Source: Oegoconia quadripuncta
Taxonomy: Eukaryota > Arthropoda > Insecta > Lepidoptera > Autostichidae
Direction of reading: 5' to 3'
Length of the DNA: 64,000 nt
Assembly (NCBI GenBank): GCA_949316235.1
Contig: OX438752.1
Location: forward strand, 568,001-632,000
Shown: piece after piece, positions 1 to 11,200 of the stretch
Numbering within the stretch: the first letter of the stretch is position 1
Layout: every line of letters starts with the position of its first letter
Program-made: the position numbers and the translations under genes
The notes under the pieces: model-generated
Database searches by the model: none
Seen by the model: only the letters and a program-made list of their open reading frames with translations
Told to the model about the DNA's origin: nothing

Positions 1-34
1 TGAGGTGAGGAAATACACCAAGCGTGTTTGTCAT

Positions 35-400
35 TCAAGTACGAGTAGACACTAATTTTACAATAACCTTTTTTGCTAATGTTATTTTGACATGATCTTT
101 AAATTTTTTCTCAGTTAGCTTAATGATATTCTCAGGTATAAGGTTATAAAAGCGTATACAGTGTCCCACAAATGATGTATTAACTTTGCTTAGTCTGAAC
201 ATAGGGGTAGCCATTTTGTTTTTATATCTCAAATTTAAATTATGCTTGTCACTATTTTTCGGGAACGCAGAAATATTTTTTCGAACGTACATAATATTTT
301 CGTAAATAAAGAGTGAAGGAACAGTTAAAATATTAATTTCTTTAAACCTGTCCCGAAGAGAGTCATGTCGACGCAGATTATAAATTGCTCAGGTCAGGTC
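35..400 (-). pseudogene. LINE family A, RT C-terminal remnant
   Basis: The minus-strand reading matches, in order, the end of the reverse-transcriptase protein seen better preserved at 42490-42927: an IYNLR-like segment, YENIMYVRKNI, then IRFYNLIPENI and a basic tail. It is a 5'-truncated non-LTR retrotransposon (jockey/CR1-like, clade not certain) with internal breaks. No start or promoter is expected for a dead copy. Confidence 0.6.
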
Positions 401-2250
401 ATAGCGTGATATTTTAGGTAATAAAGGAATAAAGAAAAGCGTGTCTTTACCATATTAAGTGCCGTGGAAGACATATTAAACCAAAGCATCTCTGCCCTAT
501 TAGTGTAAAAGGCCGTCTTTTGACATTTTACCTAAATTGAGTTTATTAGATTAACATAGCGTTTAGAACATACCGCATCTACTCAATTTTCTATTTTTGT
601 TGTATCTTGTATAGTTTCTGAGATCCAGGTGTAACAACTGACGTATATCGGCTCGATTTTCAGTCGATTCTACCCATAAAAACAGTAAACGATCAATGCT
701 AGTTAATAATAACGTAAAACGGAACATACCTACTTTTTACATAGAGAAAAATATATTTTAAACTTAGGTGTTTTAAACTTCAAGGCTGTAAGGTATGATA
801 ACTAACGTAGAGAGCTGTATATGTTTGTATACCGCCTTGTTGTTTATTTAGTTAGGCGAATAATATTTTAATAAACTACCCTTTACAACCTTACGTAGTT
901 TTGCTAAATTAGACGGCGGTATGGAGTTATTATACCGCTTTTTAAATAGACACGGCAATGAAATGTAATTTTAGGATCATTAAAGTAAAATACATTATAA
1001 TGTGATTTGCCGTATTATAGATTCGGATAGTAGGAGTTTTAAGTTAAATGTTACAGGTTGATTTGCCGTAATTTTTGGTTACTAGTTTAAAACGCCGTAC
1101 AATCTCTGTACATCGATATACGTCCGCAAGTGTAGGGAGTGCGCGGGGCAGGGTGTTACGGACTGAACGGACAACGGTCAGTTCAAACCCGGCGCTTATA
1201 TGTATGTAGTGTTCAGAGCCTGTCGTTTGCGTCGAGTTGGCGCCATTTTTACGAGTAAGTATCAAATTATTATTTATAAGAATTTATACGGCTTTTTAAT
1301 TTTGTGATAATCAATTATTTAACGGAGTGGCACATAACGCTTGTTGTATTTAATATCGTTAGAAAATCGATAAGGGTACCTATTGGAATGCTTAGTTGTG
1401 GACTATATTTTTCTTTTTGAATCTCTTATAGAAATGATTAGGAATACTTACTTATTATTTATTTACTAGCAGAGCTGTGCCCGCGACAGACTTCGTCCGC
1501 GTGGAATTAGCACCTTGCCCCACGATGGCAGTGGCCGGCGGGCAAGTTGCTAATTAGGACATTTCTAAATTTGAAAATTGAATATCTTTTGATTCTGTGG
1601 GCCGACTTTGATGAAATAAACACTAACTAAAGTATTTTGAACCCACAAAAAAGCAAAAAGAAATAAAAATTTATTTTGTAAGACTTTCTGTTACTTAGGC
1701 CTCGTCTCTATTGTGCGGCTGTAGCACATACATACTCTAGTGTATCCTGATGATACTTTTATGGATTGTTATAAAATATGTTTATCCAATTGTTTTGGAA
1801 CTTATGGTATGTGTGTGCTTGGAGATACAAATAAACGATTAATCTATCTATCTCCCAGATTTTTTCTCTCAAAAAACATTAATTTACAGACTGAACATCT
1901 ACGATCCAGTTAATGTTAAATAGACTAATATAAAGCTGACAAAATTAAACATTTAATTTCTCTGACCGTGCTTTGCATTAAAAGTTTATTTTTTTACAGA
2001 TTCCACAATACAAAATGCAGAATCCTTTTCCACCAAAGATTAAAAAAAAACAGTAAAATCAAACCAAAGGCTTCCATGCTTAACCATGCTTGATCGAAAA
2101 AAGATATTTAGCTTTAACACAGTTGGTTTGCTTTATTTGGATGATATAATCGCCTGTTTTCGCGGGGATTTCTTAAATTTTCAATTTATAGTTATTAGAA
2201 CAGTCACGACGTAAGAGGTCTGTCACAACGATCATGTGAACAAACTAGCG
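401..2250. other. Intergenic or intronic, repeat debris
   Basis: No gene is supported here. A moderately GC-rich block at about 1085-1255 has a 73-codon minus frame with no recognisable domain. At 1480-1555 a CCCGCGAC...TTCGTCCGCGTGG motif looks like the LINE/SINE end common in Lepidoptera. A stretch at about 2100-2180 (AGCTTTAACACAGTTGG, then TTTGGATGATAT) recurs at about 50150-50225. Confidence 0.5.
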
Positions 2251-2252
2251 AA

Positions 2253-2768
2253 TCAAAATTTACAGGCTATTCTGGCATTGAATGGTATTGAAAGCAACTG
2301 AGAACTTATTTTTGTTTGTTGAGACACCTTCCACGGCGAATCAAAATCTACAGGCGGTTCTGGCATAAGAGTAGTATTAGTAATAGCATTCAATTTCGGG
2401 GAACATGGGGATAAGACAGTGTCTTTACCAGTCACAATAACCATACCTGGTATCAATTATACGGTACCTTTAACAATTTCACAAGCAATGGGACTTACAG
2501 GTGTTGAAGAGGTGGTTATATTTTTTGAAACATCTACTGGTATTTTACCGGTAATGGGACCTTTTGAACATTTAACTTTATATGTTTGAGCATCTATATC
2601 CTCCTCTTTGTTACTATTATATTGAAGATTCTCGTAACAAAGTAAATCACATTTCTGGGTGAGGTAATCAGTTGTTTTCAATACTCCTGTGCCAGAATTG
2701 CCTGTAGATTTTGATTCGCTCGTGGAAGTTGTCTCAATAAACAAAGATAAGTCCTCAGTTGCTCTCAA
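2253..2768 (-). pseudogene. Decayed repetitive ORF, Ser/Thr-rich
   Basis: Two abutting minus frames (2457-2768 and 2253-2456) are separated only by a stop. Both contain degenerate copies of a peptide like PVDFDS, and the DNA carries several copies of a motif like AATCAAAATCTACAGGC, so this is internally repetitive. I do not recognise the family. The broken frame and repeats fit a decayed transposon or retrocopy better than a host exon. Confidence 0.3.
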
Positions 2769-2829
2769 TATTCCTATGCCAGAATCTCCTGTAAAAAAAT
2801 TCTGTTTCAGTCATAAAAGTTTTCTCAAC

Positions 2830-3200
2830 AATTTAAGATGAGTCCCCAGTTGCTAGCAATACTGCAATATCTGTAACACGCGTTGTAAATCTTGAGGCGT
2901 CTATATCGATTTCACTACATGAAGATTTTGATTCAGACGATTCCGTAAAAGATAAAGATTATGAACCTGAGGATGAAAGTAGTCTCGAAAGTGAATGAAC
3001 TAATTCTGATTTAGAAAATGATCCAAATAACCGTAATTTGGAAATGAAATTCTTGAAGTACTGACTAAGAAAGGAGAACTAAGTAAAAGAAAAAAATACA
3101 GAGCAAGTTTGAAAACAACAACATTAGGATTTAAAAAACTAATGACAAAGTATTGTATTATGTTTTAATGGGTCGTGGAACAAATGAAGATATAATAATA
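2830..3200 (+). pseudogene. Decayed acidic-protein fragment, probably transposon-derived
   Basis: A plus-strand frame reads an acidic segment (HEDFDSDDSVKDKDYEPEDE) to a TGA at about 2995. A Lys-rich segment (KKGELSKRKKYRA) follows in another frame. Acidic DSDDS...DYEPE followed by a basic patch is common at the start of transposon-encoded proteins in insects. The family is not identified. It ends just outside the Polinton's left boundary. Confidence 0.3.
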
Positions 3201-3376
3201 AATTGAGCAAATATTAAATGTCCTTAAGCTTGTTTAACGCTGCTCTCGAGATCTGCTAGAGTATTAACTAATACACTAATCATTTCTGACTGATTAAAGA
3301 TAGCTGCTAATATTAACTAATAGACTTATCATTTCTGACTGATTAAAGATAGAAATCTTTAATCCTTACTTAGGAT

Positions 3377-3382
3377 CTCGTA
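3377..3382. repeat. Left target-site duplication CTCGTA
   Basis: CTCGTA sits directly outside the left TIR and is repeated exactly at 20663-20668 outside the right TIR. A 6-bp duplication is the size Polinton integrases make. Confidence 0.9.
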
Positions 3383-3466
3383 AGTAGGGTATTATTGGGC
3401 ACGCTGTCCCACATGTAGTTCGGACGACGTCTCGTCCTCACTAAGGTGTGCAGCCTGCCCAATAAT
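3383..3466 (+). repeat. Left terminal inverted repeat, hairpin-forming
   Basis: This 84-bp block matches the reverse complement of 20578-20662 with three substitutions and one indel. It starts AGTAGGGTATTATTGGGC. It is also self-complementary: the outer arm 3391-3412 pairs with the inner arm 3446-3466, and between them GGACGA (3422-3427) pairs with TCGTCC (3432-3437) around a 4-nt loop. The predicted shape is a long stem carrying a smaller hairpin, reminiscent of parvovirus-type telomeres. Protein-primed replication would start here. Confidence 0.9.
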
Positions 3467-5065
3467 CAATAATATAATCACCCATCTACAAATATTGTAA
3501 TTACTCGTGTACCCATATCTATACACATAAATACACCTACTTCACTTTCGACAAATTATAATAAAAATAGGCACCCAAAGTGCAATTATAATAATGTGAT
3601 GAGAAATCATGAGTTCGTAATGCGATCCCTATTGTAACAAAACAATATTGAAAACCAGGCAAGTGCGGGTTTGACCCGCGCGCCGAGGGTTCCTCTGTAA
3701 CTCCGATGGAAATGTAAAAAATATTTTTATTAGCACCCTCAATACAGTTTATTTGTAGAACCATAAACTTAACCAAATATGTATGTAAACCTGTTACCAA
3801 AGTTTTTGCTGATTATTACAAAATCGCGTTATTCTCGTCGTCATCGATTTATTTTTCGTGTATTTTTACTTGTCATGTTTCTATCATACATAATTATATT
3901 CACAACCTTAATCCCTATCCCAAACATTAAGTGTTTATATCCACATTTCACCGTTCAACTGCACATTAGACGTAAAACTGTCAGCTGAGAACTTGTAACG
4001 TACCGGCCACATACAACGCGCATATGGTTTAAAGGTTGTATCAAAACGTGCAAGTGTATATAGTTTTTGGCTATTCATTTCCTTAGTTAACCTTTAACAT
4101 CGCCACGCGATAAGATGGGTTGGTTAAATTCTTCTTACGTGTCGGAAACCATAACTGTTACTGTAGTTGTCCGTCATTTCTTATCACCTATTTTAAATCG
4201 TGTAAAGGATACTCATTGTTATGAATCAAGGTACATTTGTACCTTCTTCGTAAGGAACCCTAACGCAAGGTGTGCATTACTGCACCGTCACATGTTGTAA
4301 CTGTGTAATATCGGGATATCACGTAAAATACATACGTGTATCAGAATAAAAGATAAGTATGTGTATTTTACTTAGTACAGTCAGCTGCAGTAAAAAAAAC
4401 TGACCCATCAAAAACCTGTGGTTGGGTTTGAATGTGATTGACTGACTCTAGTAAGTAGAAAGTATGTATGCCCCAATTACATTGGTGGTGGATAGTCTAA
4501 GTCCTTACTTACATATTCACGATCCTATAGACGAGATCTTTCCCAGCAGTTGGATATTCACGTTCCGTTATTGGTGTTGAGATATGTGAATTAAATAAAT
4601 TAATTGTAAGGGTTGACAAAAATTGCATAGTAATGAGGCAATAGAATTTACATTATAACATATTATGCTATTTTGTTAATTATATATACATGAAACATAA
4701 ACTCCGTAATGCCCTAATAGGTATTAGTAAGTTTTGTATATTCATTTATTATATTCATATTCATTTATATTTATTTTTTATTGTCAGTTTATGCTTATCA
4801 AGTTACAAAATATTCAATATTGTCTTTCGGTAATCAGGTACGTACCTACTTAAAGATATTTATGTTGATGACTGTACTGTAATTATTTATGAAAAAGAAA
4901 GTGATTAATAATAGATCATTTAATATATCTATTTAAATGGAATAAATATATTATGATTGATTTGAATAAGAGTGTAATCCTCATATCTGAACATTTTCAA
5001 TTTAATTTTTTTATGAGTAGCTTGATAATTCCCCGATTTATAGTCACAGAGGTATGCAAGAGCAT
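3467..5065. other. Gene-poor left arm of the Polinton
   Basis: Only short frames occur (61-87 codons, both strands), without domains, overlaps or codon structure that would support genes. This 1.6 kb could hold promoter or replication signals, or be the relic of lost cargo. The perfect palindrome at 5066-5137 closes it. Confidence 0.5.
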
Positions 5066-5137
5066 AATTGGGGGCATGCACAAATAGGTATGTACTGTCA
5101 AGAGACAGTACATACCTATTTGTGCATGCCCCCAATT
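5066..5137. repeat. Perfect 34-bp inverted repeat with 4-nt loop
   Basis: The arm 5066-5099 (starting AATTGGGGGCATGCAC) is matched without a mismatch by its reverse complement at 5104-5137, around the loop AAGA. A 34-bp perfect cruciform or RNA hairpin is unusual in this diverged sequence. It lies inside the Polinton between the left TIR and the first likely gene. It could be a replication or packaging structure, a foldback duplication, or an assembly artefact. Confidence 0.9.
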
Positions 5138-5668
5138 CACATCAGCCTCGCGTGGAGGACTACAGCCATACTCCCATAAAATGAGGAAGCCCTTTGTGCC
5201 CTGCGGTGAGATGGATATATACTATAGGGATATTATAGGATAAGTAGCTAACCAGTGGTGATTAATACTATTTTCTGTGAGGCTGAGAGTATAACAGATT
5301 ATTTTATTGTTGTCAAATATTATTATCAAATTCACCACGCGGTCACCTTTAGCGGAAACGTATTTCGTCACGCATTGTAATGTGATACAATTGTTTTTCG
5401 CATTGGTAATTATTGCCGATTAATAGATTTACTGTTGCACACCACACCACCGACATATTATTTCTTATTCAGAATACAAATGTCGTATGTTAAAGTATCA
5501 AATGCATTTTCTTGATTTTAATAATTATGTAGTAATAACGCTTATGCTAATATAACAACTACGTGTGATATATGATTTTATTTAATGCGAGAATAAACTG
5601 CAGACATATCAAATTATTATGGATAAAACCTCCGGATTTTGGGTATTTGTTACCTTTTTGTCTCCGTC

Positions 5669-6006
5669 GTGTTTCGAGTGAAGAACTACAGCTCTACCCC
5701 GCGCCCCGCACCTGCCGCAGCTACAGCTCTATCCAGGGACTCGCACCGACCGCACCAGCTGTACCCGCACCGGACGAACCTACAGCTCTACCCAGCGCCT
5801 GGCACCGCCAACACCAGCTCTATCCAGTGCCCCGCCCGTGTTTCGAGTGAAGAACTGCAGCTCTACCCCGCGCCCCGCGCCTGCCGCACCTACAGCTCTA
5901 TCCAGCGACTCGCACCGACCGCACCAGCTGTACCCGCACCGGCCGCACCTACAGCTCTACCCAGCGCCTGGCACCGACCACACCAGCTCTATCCAGCGCC
6001 CCGCCC
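5669..6006 (+). repeat. 169-bp tandem repeat, two GC-rich copies
   Basis: GTGTTTCGAGTGAAGAACT occurs at 5669 and 5838, so the period is 169 bp. Each copy contains several smaller CAGCTCTAYCC-type units interleaved with CGCACCGACCGCACC. The block is strongly GC-rich and Pro/Ala-rich in translation, unlike the surrounding AT-rich DNA. Because 169 is not a multiple of 3, the frame shifts between copies, which argues against a conserved protein. Plus-strand frames stay open across it (5639-6091, 5838-6116), so a 5' exon or leader is possible. Confidence 0.8.
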
Positions 6007-6587
6007 CGACCGCGCTCACAAGGCTCGTGATTCCGTGCCCGCAACGTGCTCGCAAATCTCGCAATCCTCGGTCAGCGCCGTGCACAGCTGATTACCAAAC
6101 GATCTCAACCTACTAAAATGTTAGTAAGTATACTAAGCTACTGTAATTTTATTCTTGTTTTATGAAATTGTTTTGAATTATTACGTACCTATAGATAAAA
6201 AGAATGCATAGTTGTTAGACCCGAAATTTTCTCACCAAATAATGGATATTTTTAATTAGTTGTTTCTATTCTTTAGATAGTTGCTATAAATATTCCAAAT
6301 CAATATACCATAATATACATTGATTATTTCTCAATTTAACCAAAGTATATCTTTACAATTAAATATTACTCTAATAAATTTCTATCTAAAGACTAGGTAA
6401 TTGTGAAATTGTATTCTTAAATATTTTTTATTTTTGTTTTTTAGATTTAGCATGCCAGTTACCTATGTCATTTCTCCTCCATTTCTTAGTCGAAGTAAAT
6501 AGTTTGAATGAGTATCTGAAGGAGATTCCCTCGATTTCAAGTGCATTTCATAATATATTTTTCTAATTCAATGTTATTTCATTTCAG

Positions 6588-7547
6588 GTCTGAATCCGAT
6601 TGCGAATCTGTGGCCCCATCAAAATCGCTGTTGCCTAAAAAAGCGAAGAGAGTCCCATCGGCGTCGGTGGCATCAAAACGCAAAAACACCTCCAGGTAAA
6701 TAAATATAACATGTACCTATTTTATGTAATCTTTATTTACATTATTGTATGTTACCTAGGTCACAAGACGCGCTATATTTTGCCGGTAGTGAAAGTAGGT
6801 CTGTACTTATATTAACAGTGTATCTATATAGCGCGTCCTTCGACCTTTCTATATTACAAGTGACTCAATCACAGAAATTACCTATTGACACTATCATAGA
6901 ATTCAACGGCAAGAAATAATTTCGTACATCATTTTGTTCCTACCATTTGACATGTGTTACGAGATTTCTGTTCCCGTTTGACCATAAACAGTTACAATTG
7001 GTCATATAGAAGATATTTTCTCACCATGCGTTGACTTTCAAAAATCGCTACCTTGAGCGCAGAAATCACATAAAGTTGTTTATTTGAGTAACTTTTTTAG
7101 CGAAGTAGCTATAACATGATAAGTAAAAATCTGATAAGGTAAATAATAAAAATTTCCTTTTGCAGCGCTACGAAAACGAAATCGCAGTTGGCAGACATTT
7201 TTGGTCTCTGTGAAGACGACGACCGTGAAGAGTGTGCGCACCCCGTAGACAACAAACAAAAGCTGCTGTCATACATCTCATCTCGCGTAGCGAACGGGGT
7301 GCAAAGACGCGTCGCTCCCACTGCCGGCGACTTCTATATCGAGTTGCGGGTCTACGACCGTATCGACGCTGAGCTTACTACATCCGAGGATCGTTGGAAG
7401 AAAGCACTCCTACGCTTATGCTGTCAGATCAAGGAAGAATCTGCACAGTGGACAGCGCTGCAGCGCTTCGTAAAGCAAGCACACATTTTATTTGAGGACG
7501 CTGATCGAACATTTTATTCCGATAAAATAAGTATAAGACGTGCTTAA
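6588..7547 (+). CDS. Spliced Polinton-borne gene of unknown function
   Basis: Two exons are well supported. Exon 6588-6695 follows an acceptor (ATTTCATTTCAG) and ends at CCAG|GTAAAT. Exon 7166-7547 follows CCTTTTGCAG and ends at TAA. They join in phase 2, restoring a Ser codon, and stay open throughout. The product has an acidic/Ser N-terminal part, a Lys-rich probable nuclear signal (LPKKAKRV) and SKRKNTS, then a GC-rich, host-like C-terminal region of about 125 residues (ADIFGLCEDDD... to KISIRRA). I recognise no domain. The start is unresolved: a donor after 6119 (AT|GTTAGT) would create an ATG across the junction, while the stronger-looking GTAAGT just downstream gives no start in frame. 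AATAAA follows the stop. Introns and base composition suggest captured host coding sequence or a nucleus-expressed accessory gene. Confidence 0.6.
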
Positions 7548-7748
7548 ATGTTAACTATAAATAAATTTCTAATTTTCATATGGTAATTGTCTATAATTTT
7601 GGTATTGGTTTTATTATTTGGTACTCTAATTCACATAGTTCACATGCATTAGTAAAAATAGTTCTTTTAAGTGGTAAGTATAGGTAATCGTGATTTAATT
7701 AAATTCCATAATTTTCTATATATTACACATCTAAATAATACGAATACC

Positions 7749-7776
7749 CCTTTTTGTTTGATATAAAACAAAAAGG
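7749..7776. terminator. Hairpin downstream of the spliced gene
   Basis: CCTTTTTGTTT (7749-7759) pairs perfectly with AAACAAAAAGG (7766-7776) around a 6-nt loop. It lies about 200 bp past the spliced gene's stop. Calling it a 3'-end signal is only a guess. Further on, AAGTATACTT, itself a perfect 10-bp palindrome, occurs twice at 7920-7929 and 7937-7946. Confidence 0.3.
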
Positions 7777-8228
7777 CGTATGATTAAAGATTACCCGTAC
7801 TTTGTAAATTAAAGTTAGCAAAGAACTATTATTACTTACTATTTATTAAACAGAATATAGGTACTTCCTAACATAGTATAAATACTTAGATGCTTAATTT
7901 ACTTGCAGTCAAATAAAATAAGTATACTTGTATTATAAGTATACTTATATTTGCCGTGTGATGCTCAGCAGTGGGTTGCAATAGGGTACTCAAACTAATC
8001 AACTTTAAATTTTATGTTTACTTTAAATGAAAGCATAAAAAAAATACATATTATTATTAATCTAGGTATTACCTATATTTGTTAATTTAAGTGAGTTAAT
8101 TCATAATACAGCTTAGTACGTAGTGAAAATTTAGTTTCAGGTGCTCCCATTGTAATTGTTGGTAATCTGCTGGGTTACATTAAATTATATTATATCGACT
8201 TTATAGTTTCCAGAGGAAATCTTAATCT

Positions 8229-8236
8229 TATATAAG
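8229..8236 (+). promoter_or_regulatory. TATA box of the polymerase gene
   Basis: TATATAAG lies 52 bp before the PolB ATG, with an insect-initiator-like TTCAATT about 20 bp downstream of it. Position and composition fit a core promoter. This rests on sequence match only. Confidence 0.45.
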
Positions 8237-8287
8237 GATTGTTGAGATTCAATTAAGAGTATATAGCTAGTATTTGAATTCATTAAA

Positions 8288-11200
8288 ATGCCATTTTGTT
8301 CTGTGTGCAACGTCTTAGTGAAAAAAACGCGGTGGATAGGTCACTTGCGCAGTAACGCACATAAGAACAATGATATCCCTCCGTTGATGGTGGGTGTCGA
8401 GAACGTTTTACTGGTGAACACTGCGTTTCGGGGACGTATTGTCACCTATAGGGTAGTGGCGGAAGGCGATGATGAACTTTATTCTACGCGCTCTTTTTTT
8501 ATAAATTTGCGTCGTAAAATTGAGCCCCTTTTAGCTAAGTCAATAAGAATTCATACAAATATAAAAGTCAATTTTGAGTTGTTTTCAAGTTTTTTGTTGA
8601 TCAAAAATAATTTACAAGAGCAGAAATCGTTTACAACGAAAAACCTTTCACTTCATTTAAATTATAATTTTAATGAAACATTTACAGAAGTTGAAAATAG
8701 TATAATGAAAAAAATGGAAGAGTTTCAAGAAAGAGATAGTGGTTGGACTTTTTTACACAACTCTCACTTTGAAATAAATATCAATAAATATCAACCGTTG
8801 AGAGGATCTAGCTATATTAATTTACCAGCATTCATAAAAAATAAGAAGGCTTGTTTAAATATAAATAACAAAGATGAATACTGTTTCTTGTGGTCAGTTA
8901 CAGCTTCTCTCTACCCTACCAGTAAACACCCCGAGCGCGTGTCCTCGTACCCCCATTTCCGACAGTTATTCAATATTAAAGATATGTCTTTTCCTGTCAC
9001 TTTTAAAGATGTATCCATTTTTGAGAAAAATAACCCGAATATTAGTATTTTTATTTACGGGTTAAACAATAAAAGATATATTACGGGACCGCTGTATAAA
9101 TCTGAGTCCCTCCTTAAAAACACTAAGCGCGTTCATTTGCTCTTGTTAGAAAATAATACTTCATCTCATTATTGCTTAATTAAAGATCTTCCTCGTCTCG
9201 TTAGAAATCAAGTAACCAGTCATCATGGAAAATTATATTTTTGCGAAACCTGTTTCTTGTTTTTTCCGAAAGAAGTTGAACTCGAGAACCACAGTTGTGG
9301 TGGCGTTGTTACCGTATTACCTCAAAAAGGTGCTGTACTTAAATTTAAAAACTATGAACGAAAACAAAATGTGCCGTTTGTTGTGTATGCGGATTTCGAG
9401 ACTATGTTACAACCGATTTACGGCTGCGAACCTGATCCGAGTGTTGCTAGTACTTGCGATTTGCAACGTCACATACCTATCGCATTTGCGTACAACATCG
9501 TGTGTAACGTTGATGACAAATACAATCGATTTGTGACTTATCGGGGTAAAAATTGTGTTTCGAAATTTATAACTTCACTACATAATGACGCCAAAAAAAT
9601 TCAATCAATCTTAAATTCTACTGAGCCTATATTGTTTACTGAGCAAAATTCTAAGGATTTTGACAATGCCACACGATGTCACATATGTAATCACTTGTTG
9701 TGGAACGATAGAGTCAAAGATCACTGTCACATCACGGGGCGTTTTCGTGGTGCAGCTCATATGCATTGCAACTTACAATACAAAGTTCCAAAATGTATTC
9801 CTGTATTTTTTCATAACATTTCGGGATATGATAGTCATTTATTTATTAAAGAATTAGGTGAACTCCCTGGGAACATTAAAATTTTACCAAAAACTAAAGA
9901 AAATTATATTTCTTTTTCCAAGTTCTTACCCGTTTCGGATAATAAATATATTCAATTGCGTTTTACTGATTCTTTAAAATTTTTAGGAACGAGTTTAGAT
10001 AAATTAGCTAAAACTATGGCGAAATCTGATTTAAAATATCTTCGCAGTCATTTTCCTGATGACTTACAATTTAATTTACTATCTCGAAAAGGTGTTTACC
10101 CATACAATTATATGACTGACTGGAAGACTTATTTAGAGTCTAGTTTGCCTCGAAAATCACAGTTTTATAATACATTAACTGGTGAACACATTTCTGATGA
10201 TGATTTCGAACACGCTCAGCTAGTTTGGTCCAAATTTAACATAAAAGATTTAGGCGAGTATACTGATCTCTATCTTAAATCAGACGTATTGTTACTGAGC
10301 GACATCTTCGAACATTTTCGCGATACATGTAAACAACACTATAAATTAGATCCATCATTTTACATTACTCTCCCAAGCCTATCCTTCGATGCAATGCTTC
10401 TAAAAACTGGCGTTGAGTTGGAATTAATAGCGGACTTAGAAATTATCCGAATGATTCAAAGCGGCATAAGGGGGGGAATGTGTATGTGTCCGCATCGTTA
10501 TGCTAAAGCAAACCATAAATATATCCCTGATTACGACCCTACACAACAAGATTCATACATAGCATACATCGATTGTAATAATTTATATGGTTATAGTATG
10601 TGTCAAACCCTTCCTCAATCAGACTTTAGATTTTTAGAATATAATGAAATAGAAAATTTAAATGTACTAAACATAGAAGATGAATCCGAATACGGCTATA
10701 TACTCGAAGTTGATTTGCTTTATCCAGACTACTTACATCAATATCATAATGATTTACCATTCTGTCCAGAGAAATGTATCCCACCCGGAGGCAAAAATAA
10801 AAAGCTTGTGCTCAATTTATACAACAAATATAACTATGTGATTCATTATGTTCACTTAAAAAAGTGTTTAGAGCATGGTTTAATACTGTGTAAAATTCAC
10901 AGAGCAATTACTTTCAAACAGAGCTCATATCTTAAGAAATATATTGAATTAAATACTCAACTGCGTCAAAAAGCAAAATCTACATTTGAACAAGATTTTT
11001 TTAAACTGTTGAATAATTCAGTGTTTGGAAAGACTCTTGAGAATACTGAGCGTAGAGTTAGTGTACACTTGGTAAATCAATGGCATGACACCCTCAACAA
11101 AACAAAAAAGAAAACTGGTGCAGATAGTTTAATTGCCAGTCCATATTTTCATAGCGTTTCTGTTTTTACCGATAATTTGGTGGCTGTTCAAATGAAGCCC

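Noticed and set aside
3537..4300. Short frames on both strands near the left TIR (87, 69 and 61 codons)
   Set aside because: No domain, no start context or overlap logic, and frames of this length are expected by chance in this composition.
4929..5135. 68-codon minus frame over the palindrome
   Set aside because: A third of it is simply one arm of the inverted repeat translated; no sign of selection.
5572..6116. Pro/Ala-rich proteins from the GC-rich tandem repeat
   Set aside because: Three overlapping frames are all open because of composition, and the 169-bp period shifts frame, so none is preferred.
8874..9857. Shorter plus frames inside polB
   Set aside because: Shadows of the polymerase gene in other frames.
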